In this document: positions 10,741 through 21,910 of the stretch, one piece after another
How positions within the stretch are numbered: the stretch's first letter is position 1
Layout of the letters: each line of letters starts with the position of its first letter
DNA from: Sternotherus odoratus
Taxonomy: Eukaryota; Chordata; Testudines; Kinosternidae
Reading direction: 5' to 3'
Assembly: GCA_032164245.1 (NCBI GenBank)
Contig: JAVMKO010000003.1
Span: 68,208,390-68,272,389 of the forward strand
Length of the DNA: 64,000 bases
Position numbers and translations under genes: made by a program
Notes under the pieces: model-generated
Seen by the model: only the letters and a program-made list of their open reading frames with translations
Database searches by the model: none
What the model was told of the DNA's origin: nothing

Positions 10741-12655
10741 AGGAGGCCACCACTAATCCCTAGTTTGTGAGGGATAGTCTGATCAGAGACTGAAAGGCCA
10801 GCAGCACATACCTGAGTCAAATCACACCTCTTCTATATGCCAGAGAAAACACTGGATAACCAAGAAGCAACAGAAAATGATGGTGAGGGGATCTCATCCA
10901 GTAAGTTTTTGGTGCTATACTTGATCAATATTTCTTATTTATGCAGGTATGGAGGAATTTGGGGAATTTTCTTCCATATTCTGATTGCATGCTGCGTGCC
11001 TGTTTGCAGTCAGGTGGCTTTAACTATAGAAGAGGATACTAGTATTCATCTCTATGCAGCACTTTACCCCTCTGACGAGTCACCATTCTTCGTCCCTCCC
11101 ACTTTTCTCTATAAATTGGGCTCTAAAAACACCCGAATACCCAATAATCTCCATGTCCCACAGATCCCACCACACATAGGTTGGTCTCAGCACCCCCACT
11201 ACATGGCCAGGCACAAAAGAGATGTCTAAATGTCCAGAAATTGTAAGACAGCCACCACATCATAATAAAAACTTGTTTATTGATACAGAAAAAGTGGAAG
11301 TATATCACTGACAAAGGCATTTAGCCACAATTTGATCACTGCCCTCATAACATTTCAATCACTGCATTGCATTTACCACTGAAGAAAAGGTATCTGAGGT
11401 TATACAACTATCACTGCAAGCATATCAAGCACTGGCATGGGGTACACAACAGTTTCCACATGCACTTCATTGAAGACTACAGATGGTACGTATTTTACAA
11501 CTGTTAAATATGTTATTTATTTTAAGGTGTACTTTTTGCACATTTCAGTTGGCATAATAGCAGCACATTTGGAACAGACAGTAGTTACGTCTGGTGCACA
11601 CGTTACAATGCAAAGCAAGTTTCCTAAAGTCATATAACTGAGATTTCCTTCTATTCTAGAAATTTCTCTGGTAGAACCATCCTGGTGAACAACAGAGCTG
11701 CATATCTCTGCATAGTTGGCCCCTCACCCTCTTAAACTTTAGGTAGAATATCCTCCAAAGTTGGGAATCTCTGCTAACATGCAACTGCAGTTACTAATGC
11801 CCCCCCTACCCTAAGCACCCATCAAAAAAGGAATTAGAAAAGATATGCTTTGGTGTAGTGTAGCATCCTATTTTTCTGGGAATTAAAAAGCTGTTCACCA
11901 TGACAGACGTTCAAGACTGATAGGATATTTAGGAAAAGAAATTTTGAAAATGGGGGAAACTAGTGAAAAGAACATTTTTTTTCTGTTGCCATGGTGGCCA
12001 CATTTGCCATTACAAGTTACACTAAGGCTCCTCTGTTTTATAGCACCTGTCTTTATATGCCTTCTACAGAGAGGGTTGCTCTCTACTGCTGAACTCCTTG
12101 CCAATTTTGGCAGGAGAAAAAAAGAAGAGAGAGGAGGAGATGTTCAGTAAATTCATGTTTGGATCTCTGCCGTCTGCCAAGACGACAGATGAATGGAGAA
12201 AACTGTTCATTGCCCATAATAAGCAGGAGCCAAAAAAAAGACAGGGAGCAAAGATGGAAGCTGGCAAGGAAGTAAATAGAGCAAACAGAAAAAAAGATAG
12301 GGAAATGAGTAGACGATACTGGACATGAAGAAGGGGCAGGCTACTTTGGTAAAGAATGCTGTAACTAATTTATCTTGTATCCCAACAACATCAAAACCAG
12401 GTGCTGCATCCAGTGGAAACAAAGTATTGGGAGCCCCCATGTGACTTTCACAACCACAAGGGAGAGGCTGTTCTCTCCTCCCCCACCTCCGCAATTCCAT
12501 GCCCCAAGATAAAGAATACTTAGGAACTGCATGATAAATCCTTCCAATGTATCTTGCCAGAGGAGCGCAAGACTGCCTCAGAGCACAGGTTGTGTTTAGG
12601 AGGATGACAAAGAGGGGGCTGCTTCTATTTGTGTTTTTTTAGGCATGCCATATCT
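10741..12655. other. No recognisable feature
   Basis: Several chance frames up to about 130 codons (for example plus strand 10837-11229) lack any domain I recognise. No repeat termini seen. Confidence 0.45.
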
Positions 12656-12659
12656 TGCT

Positions 12660-13610
12660 AAGGAAATTGTTTCTGATTGTTTCAGGTCCTGGCCTTGATT
12701 TGCTGTGAATGTGGCCTGCATTTCCCTGCTAAACATACCATGGCAGAGGAAGGCACCTGGAGTGAGATGTGTTTGTTGGTGGAGTCCTTCAGGAAGCAGG
12801 TAAAGAGCCAGAGGCAGCATAGCGTGCAGGAGCCCGAGTACTTCATCGACAGGCTGCTAGAGGATGCTAGGTGACTAGAAAAGACTACAGGGGCAGAGAG
12901 TAGGAAGGAAAACCGGTTGCTCTGTAGGGATGAGACCGGCTGTTGGCAGTCCTCCACCCCTTACCTAGGACTCTTCCATCCAAGAACTTGTACGTTGTAC
13001 TGGCAAGAGGAGGAAAGCAGCTCACCCCAATAGCTTATGAAGAGGAGCCATCTGCCCCCAATGCTGGGAGGCTCACAACCATGACCCCCAAGAGGCGGCG
13101 ATGAAGGGTTGTGATGGTTGGGGATGCCTTTCTGAGGAGTAAGGGGCATCCATGTGTTGACTTGACCCGGGAGGTGTGCTGCTTGTCAGGAGCCTGCATC
13201 GGAGACATTACAGAAATGTTGCCAATGCTCATCCATTCCTCCAACCCTACCCCGTTCTGCTCATCCATGTGGGCTATATTGATATGGCCAAGTATGACTC
13301 TGAGTAGATCAGCAGTGACTACAGGGCTCTGGTAGTGAGGGTGAAGAAGTCAGGGGTGCAGGTTATGTTCTCATTCATCATCCTGGCTAATGACCCAGGC
13401 AGGAACACGCACATCGTAGAGATTAATGCAGGACTGCTCAGAATGTGTTAATGGAAGGACTGTGGCTTCCTCAACCATGTGATGCTGTTCTGCTAGGAGG
13501 ACTGCTGGGAAGAGTTGGGGTCCAACTGATCAAGATCATCATCTTTGGACACCCACTCACCAACCTAGTGAGGAGAGTGTTAAACAAGATTAAAGAGGGA
13601 ACATGACAAA
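12660..13610 (+). pseudogene. CR1 LINE ORF1 remnant (esterase-like domain), decayed
   Basis: Plus-strand pieces in changing frames match CR1 ORF1: a cysteine-containing N-terminal part (ICCECGLHFPAKH...), then MVGDAFLRSKGHPCVDLTRE, VCCLSGACIGDITEMLPMLI at 13103-13290, and further on a GFLNHVMLF-like block. In CR1 ORF1 the GDS-containing block starts an SGNH/GDSL esterase-like domain; here GDS has become GDA. Multiple frameshifts and stops show an old, inactive copy. The adjoining ORF2 is not recognised, so this is a fragment. Confidence 0.65.
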
Positions 13611-14855
13611 AGCCCACAGGAAGGTATGTAAAAAGGTGAGGTTAACAGAAGGCTAGATTTTGGGAGGGGGAAGAAGGAAATGGAAAATTATAAGAGTCAG
13701 AGGAACAAGAGGGAAAACACTGGGGGGAAAATCCACTCAACATCTTAGGTATCTATATACAAATAAATGCAGGCAATATGGGAAATAAACAAGAACTGAG
13801 AAAAACAATTACAGTTCAATAACTGTTCTTTGACATGTATTGCATTTGTCTATTCCACTTCGTGCGTCTGTGCACCAGACCACTGAGCACTTTTACCTAC
13901 AGTAGCACCCGCTGGGACAGCACGAGACCTCTGCATGCTCGTGCTACCAGTCTAAAGTATGAAGGGAAGCAGCTCCCCCAACCTTCATCAGTTCTTTCCC
14001 AACAGAAGGCAGTATCTGGAGTGACTCCAACGCAACGGATAAAGTAGGCGGGTCATGGAATGGACAAGTTCTTAAAGATAAATTGCACAGCAATTACTGA
14101 ACAGGCACATTACAGTTTTTTGTCCTTCAAAAGCTTGAAGATATCGATTCCACTTTATGAGACTGACAAACAGTCCCAAATGGAGGAGGGTATTAGCGTC
14201 CACCTAAATAAGCACTGCAGCACTACTCTCCCACAATGAGTATCATCTCTAGAAGCCTGGGAGAGTGTGTAATTTGCAGTGAACATATGAACCAAAGACC
14301 AAGTGACAGCTGTGCAAATGTTGGTGATGGGCGCATGACCCAGGAAAGCTACTGGAGCTTGGTGTGTGTGTTAAAACTCTGAGGCAGAGGTACTGTAGCA
14401 ATGCTATAGCACAAATGAATGCAGGAGGAGATCTAGGAAAATCTCTCTTCTCAGAGGTAACACGTTTTCTCTTCATTCTAACAGCAACACGATCAAATAA
14501 CTTGAGGATTATTCTAAACTCCTTAGTTCTCTTCAGATAAAATACCAGTGTACAACCGAGTTTCTTCTCAACTTTGTCAGAATGGGGTTTCAGGACAAAG
14601 GTTAGTTAAGTATACAGGCTTGGTTACATAAAATCTGAAATCATATAGGTAAGAAATTTGGGGGGAGGACACAAGCCAACTTTGTCCCTGCGAGAGACCT
14701 TACAAGCAGAATCAGCCTTCGCTTGCTCCGGGTCTTTGGCGGCATTTGGCAGCGGGTCCTTCAGTGCTGCTAAACACAACCGGAATGAGTGAAGGATCCG
14801 CCCCCAAAGACCCGGAGCGCTGCCGGGTGAGTAACAATTAAAAAGGCGGCGGCTG
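13611..14855. other. No classified feature
   Basis: The segment about 13825-14060 (GTGCGTCTGTGCACCAGACC, TAGCACCCGCTGGG) resembles a dispersed turtle repeat but is too decayed to classify. The rest shows nothing recognisable. Confidence 0.4.
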
Positions 14856-15026
14856 GCGCATCTGCCCCCCCTCCCCCTGGGTGCAGGACGGCCAGCGCAC
14901 CCGCCCCACCCCCTCTCCCCAGGGCGCAGGGCAGCCGGCGCAACCCCTCAGCCCCCCATATTTCTGGGATTTTATTAACCGGGATTAATTTTTTCCCTAT
15001 CATCCCGGATAATCGAGAGTCTACTG
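14856..15026. mobile_element. Tigger-type MITE, right-end fragment
   Basis: The right terminus ATAATCGAGAGTCTACTG ends at 15026 and is followed by TA. The interior (GGGCGCAGGGCAGCCGGC) resembles the MITEs at 53223 and 60019. No left terminus is seen. It abuts the fold-back hAT relic. Confidence 0.75.
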
Positions 15027-16259
15027 TATATTGTATTCTGTGTTGTAACTGAAATAGAAGTGTATTATTTTTATTACAAATTTTTGCACTGTAAAAATGA
15101 AAAAGCAATAGTACTTTTGAATTTACCTCATACAAGTGCTGTAGTACAATCTCCCATGAAAGTAAAACTTACAAATATCATATTACATAGCTGCACTCAA
15201 AAACAAAACAATGTAAAACTTCAGAGCCTACAAGTCCACTCAGTCCTACTTCTTCTTCAGCCAATTACCAAGACAAACAAGTTTGTTTACATTACAGGAG
15301 ACAAGGCTGTCCACTTTTTATTTACAATGTCCTCAGAAAGTGAGAACAGGCATTTGCATAGCACTTTTGTAAATGGCATTGCAATGAATTCACGTGCCAG
15401 ATATGCTAGGCATTTGCATATCCCTTCATGCTTAGGCCACCATTCCAGAGGACATTCTTCCATGCTGATGATGCTCATTAAAAAATATAATGTGCTAATT
15501 AAATTTGTGACTGAACTCGTTGGGGGAGAATTGTATATCCCCTGCTCTGTTTTACCCGCATTCTGCCATGTATTTAATGTTCTAGCAGCCTCAGATGGTG
15601 ACACAGCACATGTTCATTTTAAGAACTCTTTCACTGCAGATTTGACAAAACACGGTACCAGTGTGAGATTTCTAAAGATAACTACAGCACTCAAACCAAG
15701 GTTTAAGAATCTGAAGTGCCTTCCAAAATCTGACAGGACTGAGCTATGAAGCATACTCTCAAAAGTCTTAAAAGGAGCACCACTCCAATGCACAAACTAC
15801 AGGAACGTGAACCACCAAAAAAGAAAATCAACCTTCTGCTGGTGGTATCTCACTCAGATAATGAAAATGAACATGCGTCGGTCCATACTGCTTTGGACTG
15901 TTATTGAGCAGGACCTGTCATCAGCATGGACATATGTCTCTGGAATGGTGGTTGAATCATGAAGGGACATATGAATCTTTAGCACATCTGGCACATAAAT
16001 ATCTTGTACCACCAGCTATAACAGTGCCATGTGAATTGCTATCACTTTCAGCATTATCTCCTGAAAATGTAAACAAACTTGTTTGTCTGAGCAATTAGCT
16101 GAACAAGAAGTATGACTCAGTGCTCTTGCAGGACCTAAAATTTTACATTGTTTTATCTTTGAATGCAAGGTAATTCTACATTTGTAAATTCATGCGAAAG
16201 AGACTACATTACAGTACTTGTATTGTTAATTGAAAACATTTTTTTTTACAGTGCAAATA

Positions 16260-17964
16260 CCGTATTTTTCGCCATATAAGACGCTCCGGCATATAAGACG
16301 CACCTAATTTTAAAGGAGGAAAATCTAGAAAAAAAAGATTCTGAACCAAATACTGTAGTAAAATATTTTATATCAACTGTATAAAGTTAACAGCAGTTTA
16401 AGAACAATTTTATGTCAACCATGTAACATATTAAGAACTATCTTTACTCTCATTAACAGTCAGTAAAGTCAGTAAACAGTGAAAGTAACAAAAATAAGGC
16501 TGTAATGTTATTATTCGAACCCCAAGAATTCCTCTTGCACTGGGGGGCACAAAGGGTTGGGGGGGGGGCAGAGCGCAAGGAAGTCACAGAGTGGGGCGAA
16601 GGGGGATGACACAGAGAATCGGATGAGGGGGAAGGGAGAGTCCGGGTGGAGTGGAGGGGGTTGGCAGAGAGGATCGGTGAGGGGAACAGGAGAGCCTGGG
16701 GGGTGGGAAGAGGATTGGGGTGGGAAGGAGAGTCGGGGGGGGGGAAAGAGCACCCCAAGAGGAGTGCAGAGGGTCTGGTGGGAGGAGGAAAGAGTCCCAG
16801 GGGAAGGCACAGATGCACAGAGGATTGGGTATGGGGGAGGGGACAGTGCCCTAGGGGAGTCACAGAGGATCAGGTTGGGAGGACAGGGGAGGGGTGAGGC
16901 ACAGAGGGTTAAGTGGAGGGGGAAGCCCCAAGAAGGGGCACAGAGGGTCTGTTGGGGAGGAGCGACAGAGTCCTGGGGGGAACACAGAGGCTGTGGTGAG
17001 TGGGGGGGGGGGAATCCCATGGGAGGACACAGAGTATTGGGGGAGGGGAGAGCACCCGGGGGGGGGGGGCAGAGGATGAGGAAACTACAGACTGTGGAGT
17101 GAAGAAGGGGAAGCCCCGGACGGCACTCGAGTGACGGGCTCTGGTGAGCGTGGGCTGGGGAACTGAGGGGGTTGGGTCTGGTGACGGGGGAGCTCAGGTT
17201 CTGAAGAAGGAAAACGAGGAGTAGGGGGTCTGGAGCAGAGGGAGGGAGCCGGAGGGCGGGACCTGGCGAGGTGAAGCCCGGGGGAGGGAGATTTGCTGAG
17301 TGGGAGCGGAGGGGGGAGGACCGGGTGGGGGACCAGAGAGCCGGTGAGGGGGGACGGGGGGAGCGGTGCTGACGGGGGGGGGCACACAGCGGGGTCTGGT
17401 GACAGGGAAGAGAGGGGAGCCGGTGAAAGGCAGCGCGGGGGAAGCGAGGGGAGCCGGTGAAAGGCAGCGCGGGGGAGCCGCAGCCCCAGGGACATTTGGT
17501 GACGAGGGGCGCCGGGGCGGCCGGGTGAGGGGGGACGGGGGGAGCGGTGCTGACGGGGGGGGGGGGGCACACAGCGGGGTCTGGTGACAGGGAAGCGAGG
17601 GGAGCCGGTGAAAGGCAGCGCGGGGGAGCCGCGGGCCAAGGGACATTGGGTGACGAGGGGAGCCGGGGCGGCCGGGTGAGGGGGGCGCCGCGGGGGCAGT
17701 TACCGGACTCACGAGGCTCAAAAAATTGGCGGAGCCGCGTGGGTCGCTGCGCCGCGCCCCAGCCGGGCTGCGGGCGCCTCACGTACAGCCGGGACTAGCC
17801 AGGCGCTCCACTCCGTGTCCCTGGTGTCATTTGCCTCGCCCCTCCCCCCACCCCCTGCGCAAAGGGCAAAGGCAAAGTGTGTATATTCGCCGTATAAGAC
17901 GCACCAACTTCCCCCCCCCCGTTTTGGGGAAGAAAAAGTGCGTCTTATACGGCGAAAAATACGG
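16260..17964. mobile_element. TA-target DNA transposon, non-autonomous, with G-rich interior
   Basis: Terminal inverted repeats CCGTATTTTTCGCCATATAA and TTATACGGCGAAAAATACGG flank 1705 bp. TA lies outside both ends (16258-16259, 17965-17966). The host hAT relic reads through cleanly once the element and one TA are set aside, so the limits are firm. Inner subterminal blocks repeat the ATAAGACGCACC motif near both ends. A 429-bp copy lies at 34709-35137. The TA target suggests the Tc1/mariner group, but no transposase is present to prove it. Confidence 0.93.
16530..17700. repeat. G-rich tandem arrays inside the TA-target element
   Basis: At 16530-17090, degenerate units recur around GCACAGAGGRT with many G runs. 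At 17340-17700, a unit of about 181 bp is repeated (GACGGGGGGAGCGGTGCTGA at about 17352 and 17534) with an inner AGCCGGTGAAAGGCAGCGCG repeat. The very long open frame on the minus strand (16511-17782) is a composition effect. Confidence 0.8.
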
Positions 17965-18085
17965 TACTTGTAATCAAAAATAAATATATGGGGAGCTCTG
18001 TACACTTTGTATTCTGTATTGTAATTGAAATGAACATATTTTAAAATGAAGAGAACATCCAAAAATATTTAAATGGTATTATTGC

Positions 18086-21000
18086 TACCATAATCCTGGA
18101 AGAGACCCTGGGAGCACATCAAATCATATAATAATGATCTAAATTGGGGAAAGAAAAGCCTGCCATTCATATGCAAAACACAGAAATAATCTGTGGGATA
18201 GTCAAAACACAAATGTTTTGAAGATAAGTCTCCTTTAGGACTTCAGATGGCACCCTGGCTTTGTTTGTCCTTGATTCTCTGAGGTTAGAAATAGAATGAG
18301 TTATATTTAGCAGAAGGAGATGGGAGTTTTAAATCATGTCATGGCATTTCTATTGTTGCTGTGACTGAGATTAGGGCAAAACTGTGCAACTCTGCTACTG
18401 GTAACTCTCTTGTTCAAAAACTGAAACGTGGCTTGTTGGGAGTCATGCAGATAGCTAAAGCAACAGAGGGCAGCTACTGACTCCACCTTAGCACCCTGTA
18501 CTTGTTCTACCTACCACATGCAAAGAGGTATTTTCTCCTATTATACTTTAGAGATTGCTTCAATTTACCATCTGACTTTAATTCTTTTTTACAGTCTGTG
18601 TCAGCAGGCATGATTTAAGTCAACTTTTCCAATAATTCTGAGTAGCCTCAGCTTTCCCTAAAGTTTCTCAATGTATTGTTAAGATAACTGGGAATTGATT
18701 AGCCTGAACATATAATCTCAAGTATCAAAGTCCTATGTATATACATGAAACAGATTTGTATCCCACTATCTTTTTCAGAGTGAAGTTCTTAGGAAATGGG
18801 ATTCTTATGTTGAGAGGAGAACCATACTGACAATACCGTCTCCCCATGTCAGCATAACTTCTAAAAAGCATTTGGAGGCAGTTAGGCTGTCTGATCATAA
18901 TTCATATTTATTTATGTTTGTTGGCCTGATGCCACCTGAGAGTTTTCATACCCAAAGGAACTGGGGTGATGCCTTTCTGAACTTGTACTAGGCTGCCTGT
19001 GAAGGGCCTACAGAGTGAAGAGGCCACTCTCAGTTAAAAATCTCCCAAGTTAGAATTACCAAATCCCTGACCACCTAGGAAAACATCACTATTGAAGGGA
19101 AATGTGGCTATCATGTTAAATTTGCACTGGAACCTTCTGGCCTTAGAAAATAAAGGCTCAAGGGATGCTAGAAATAAAGAGTAGAACAAGCCAAGAAGCC
19201 ATCTACTGCCTGCTTGTTCTTCCAAAGCTGGGTTGCTGTCCTTTTCAACCTTCCGGAGTCATCTCCTGAAAGTAGAGAGAGTGCGGTCAATGGAAGGGAG
19301 GAGGAGAAGGTGAGGGATGGCCTCACAACCTGGATATTAGGGCATGATGACCAACAGATGGCCCAATAGTTAGGACATTGCAATCCACAGCAGCAGCTGG
19401 TAACAACAGCTAAATATTACCCACTCTTTTAGAGTGGCAGGAAATCTCAATCACTTTATTACGTCTTCCCAAGGCACATGAGTATGTATAACTATAGCTT
19501 GTTTAAGGCAGCTGCACACATTTTATGCATAATTTCACAACACTCCGTACACTCTGCATGAAATTTTATCCTCTCTTTTTTTTCTAAAATTTATTTTCAT
19601 ATTTGATGTGCGCTCTCTGATTTGGAGTGATGGCCTTCCTCCCCACTAAGGAAGAATTCCCTGTGTATGTGTGTGTGCATGCACTACCTAGGGAAATAAG
19701 CACAGGTCTGTTTTTTTCTGCCATATTGCACTCTGTCATAGAGAGCCAAACTGAGGATTATCTGCCTTATTGCATTCTATAAAGGTGAGCAAAGGAAATA
19801 GCACTAATTTTGTATGCTCAGTTGTTTCCCATTTGGGCTTTGTCCCTAATAATCCTGCTTCAGAGAGTGGAATGAAACCAGGCTCAGAGATCATTCCAAA
19901 ACCACTTCAAGTAACTAACATTCTCCTCCTCAGAGTCTGGACTCGTTTGTCTTCTCACTTCCACGTGGTCCCATTCTGAGTCTCTCAAGGAAGTTAATGG
20001 CTGGGGCTCAAGAATGAGCTCCCCAGAAGTTCTACCCCTATTACGCTGGATCCAGATGGGTCTGTGTTTCTGCTGGATCCTCCGTCTGGGATTTGAGTAA
20101 GGCAATATCTGTGGGACCGGTATGCTAAAAAGGTGGCCCTAAGGTGAGGAAGGTGGGTCTGAAGGCCCCTTATCCCACTGCATTGGTAATGTCCATGCTG
20201 TGCCCAATGACCTCCATCCAGGAGCAAGTGGAGAGGAAGGAAGAGGCTGAGCTCCACACAAAGGTGCGGCTGCCGGTGCAGGCTATAGGGACTTAGGTAG
20301 GATCTTCCTTTTGGCATGCTGCCCGTTCACAGACTGCCCCCCTCTTAGAGATGGGGGAGCAGGGGCTGCCTTCTTTGTAGCTAGATCTTTTCCAATCCAG
20401 CTATGGGAAGAGGGTGGAGGCAAATTCACCCAGACTGAGTTGCACCTTACCCAGCAGAGCCACCCTAGCTAATTCTGCCTGGCTCTTTTCCTATTTGGGG
20501 AGTAGAGCTGAGGTGACCACACGCAGACTTGGCTGTGAGGGAAAACACCTCTCTGCCTACACAACCAAACTAAGCTCCCCAGTGAGACACCTGATAAGGG
20601 GGGAAAGCAGGAGACACAGACCCTTCCTTCTGCATCTGTTTTTTCTCAGCCTAGCTCTCTCTCCTGGTCATGACCAAGGCATGGGCAGTCTGACCTAATG
20701 GGCAGAGCAGGCATTAGGAGAGAGCGGAATCAGTTACCAGAGTTCAGAGTCCAAGGCAAACCAGAGGGCAAAATCAAGAGTCAGGTGTCAGCAGGCAGGC
20801 ATGGCCATCTTACCAGGAGATCAGTAGCACGCAGCAGGAGAAACAGTTCTAAATTGGGAGATCTCAGCTGAATGGACAACTTCCTGTTCCTGTGCTGGGT
20901 TTATAGAATAGCTGTGAACCAGTCAGGACACTCAGATTTCTGCCAGTTGGATTCCAGAACTGGAGTCCTCTGTCAGTGTTCAGCTTCTATTCTGGCAATG

Positions 21001-21435
21001 GTTAACTGGTCACTGGGTGGCAGGCTGGAATTTGAACACAAGTGCACAGGGCTCTTAGGAGCTATAGCGCAAGACTCACAGTTCCTGACACTCTTTGAAG
21101 CCTACAGGAGCACCTGCCATTGCAAACAACTCAGAACAGGAAGCAGAGCTAAATGAACAACCTCCTCAAGAGGCTAACATGATTTGGACAGATTACTGAA
21201 CAAGGTACTGAATTATTTTTAGTTTAAAATTTTAAAATAAAGTTTGGAATTTCCCTCAGAAAAGCTCTGCAACAAGGAGGTCTCATTAAGCCACTGCCTG
21301 CTGTGAAGGCAGATAAAAGAAGGGAAACTTTAAGGGACAAGGCATTCCCCTACTGCTGGGGGACTGACAGGTTTGTTTTTGCCACCAAGCTGAAAGCAGG
21401 TGGAAGTACCCCCTGTAACAGATCTGTTGCCCTTA
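18086..21435. other. No recognisable feature
   Basis: Ordinary intronic sequence. The 20700-21160 segment (GAATCAGTTACCAGAGTTCAG and onward) looks like part of a dispersed repeat but cannot be classified. Frames up to about 107 codons carry no known domain. Confidence 0.4.
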
Positions 21436-21439
21436 GCAA

Positions 21440-21600
21440 GATGAAGAATTTCTCCTTCCAATATGCATTACCTTGCATTTATCAACATTTAATTTCATTT
21501 GCCATGGTGCTGTCCATTCACCTAACTTTCACAGGTGCCTCTAAAATTTCTCAGTCTTCTGCTGTCTTCAGTAATCAAAATTTCTTGGAGAGGAGTCAAA
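21440..21600 (-). mobile_element. CR1-like 3' fragment
   Basis: The stretch with TCCTTCCAATATGCATTACC and TTGCATTTATCAACATTTAA is a familiar part of a CR1-like LINE read on its reverse strand. It is short and degenerate. Confidence 0.5.
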
Positions 21601-21910
21601 GTACAGGGAGCTGCTCCCTCTTCTGCCCAACCCCCATGCATCTGTACTCCCCCATACCCAGATCCCCCACTGAGCCTCACCCCCCCCCCCCCCAATCCAG
21701 AGCCCCACACCCAAACCCCCACCTGGCCAGACCCGGCCTGCTCTGCCAACTCCTCCCCCTACATCCGAACCCCTACCCAGGACTACTCCCCACCCCCAAA
21801 CACACAATCCCACCCCTCTACATCCAGAGCTCCATACCTGCACCAAGACAACTACTTCCCAAGCCTTCCCACACTCAAACCCCAACCCCAATGAGCCCGA
21901 TCCTCTAGGC

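Larger units (their letters stand above)
15029..18085 (+). mobile_element. Fold-back hAT relic (transposase C-terminus in both orientations), split by an insertion
   Basis: The hAT C-terminal dimerisation region is present twice, facing outwards. On the minus strand about 15300-15480 encodes CPLEWWPKHEG...CLFSLSEDIVNKKWTALSP. On the plus strand about 15925-16100 encodes SLEWWLNHEGTYESLAHLAH...LSPENVNKLVCLSN. Between them, plus-strand 15500-15750 encodes an internal transposase segment (FTADLTKHGTSVRFLKITTA, PRFKNLKCLPKS). The outer parts are thus a long inverted repeat made from the 3' end of the gene. The right arm is interrupted at 16260-17964 and resumes at 17967. Terminal bases are lost. 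The reading frames are broken and it is non-autonomous. A second copy lies at 59229-59970. Confidence 0.85.

Noticed and set aside
16511..17782. 423-codon minus-strand open frame
   Set aside because: Proline-rich product of G-rich tandem repeats within a TA-target element; no domain, and open frames overlap on both strands.
21303..21908. 201-codon plus-strand frame
   Set aside because: Runs from a CR1-like fragment into the C-rich array; proline-rich second half is array sequence.
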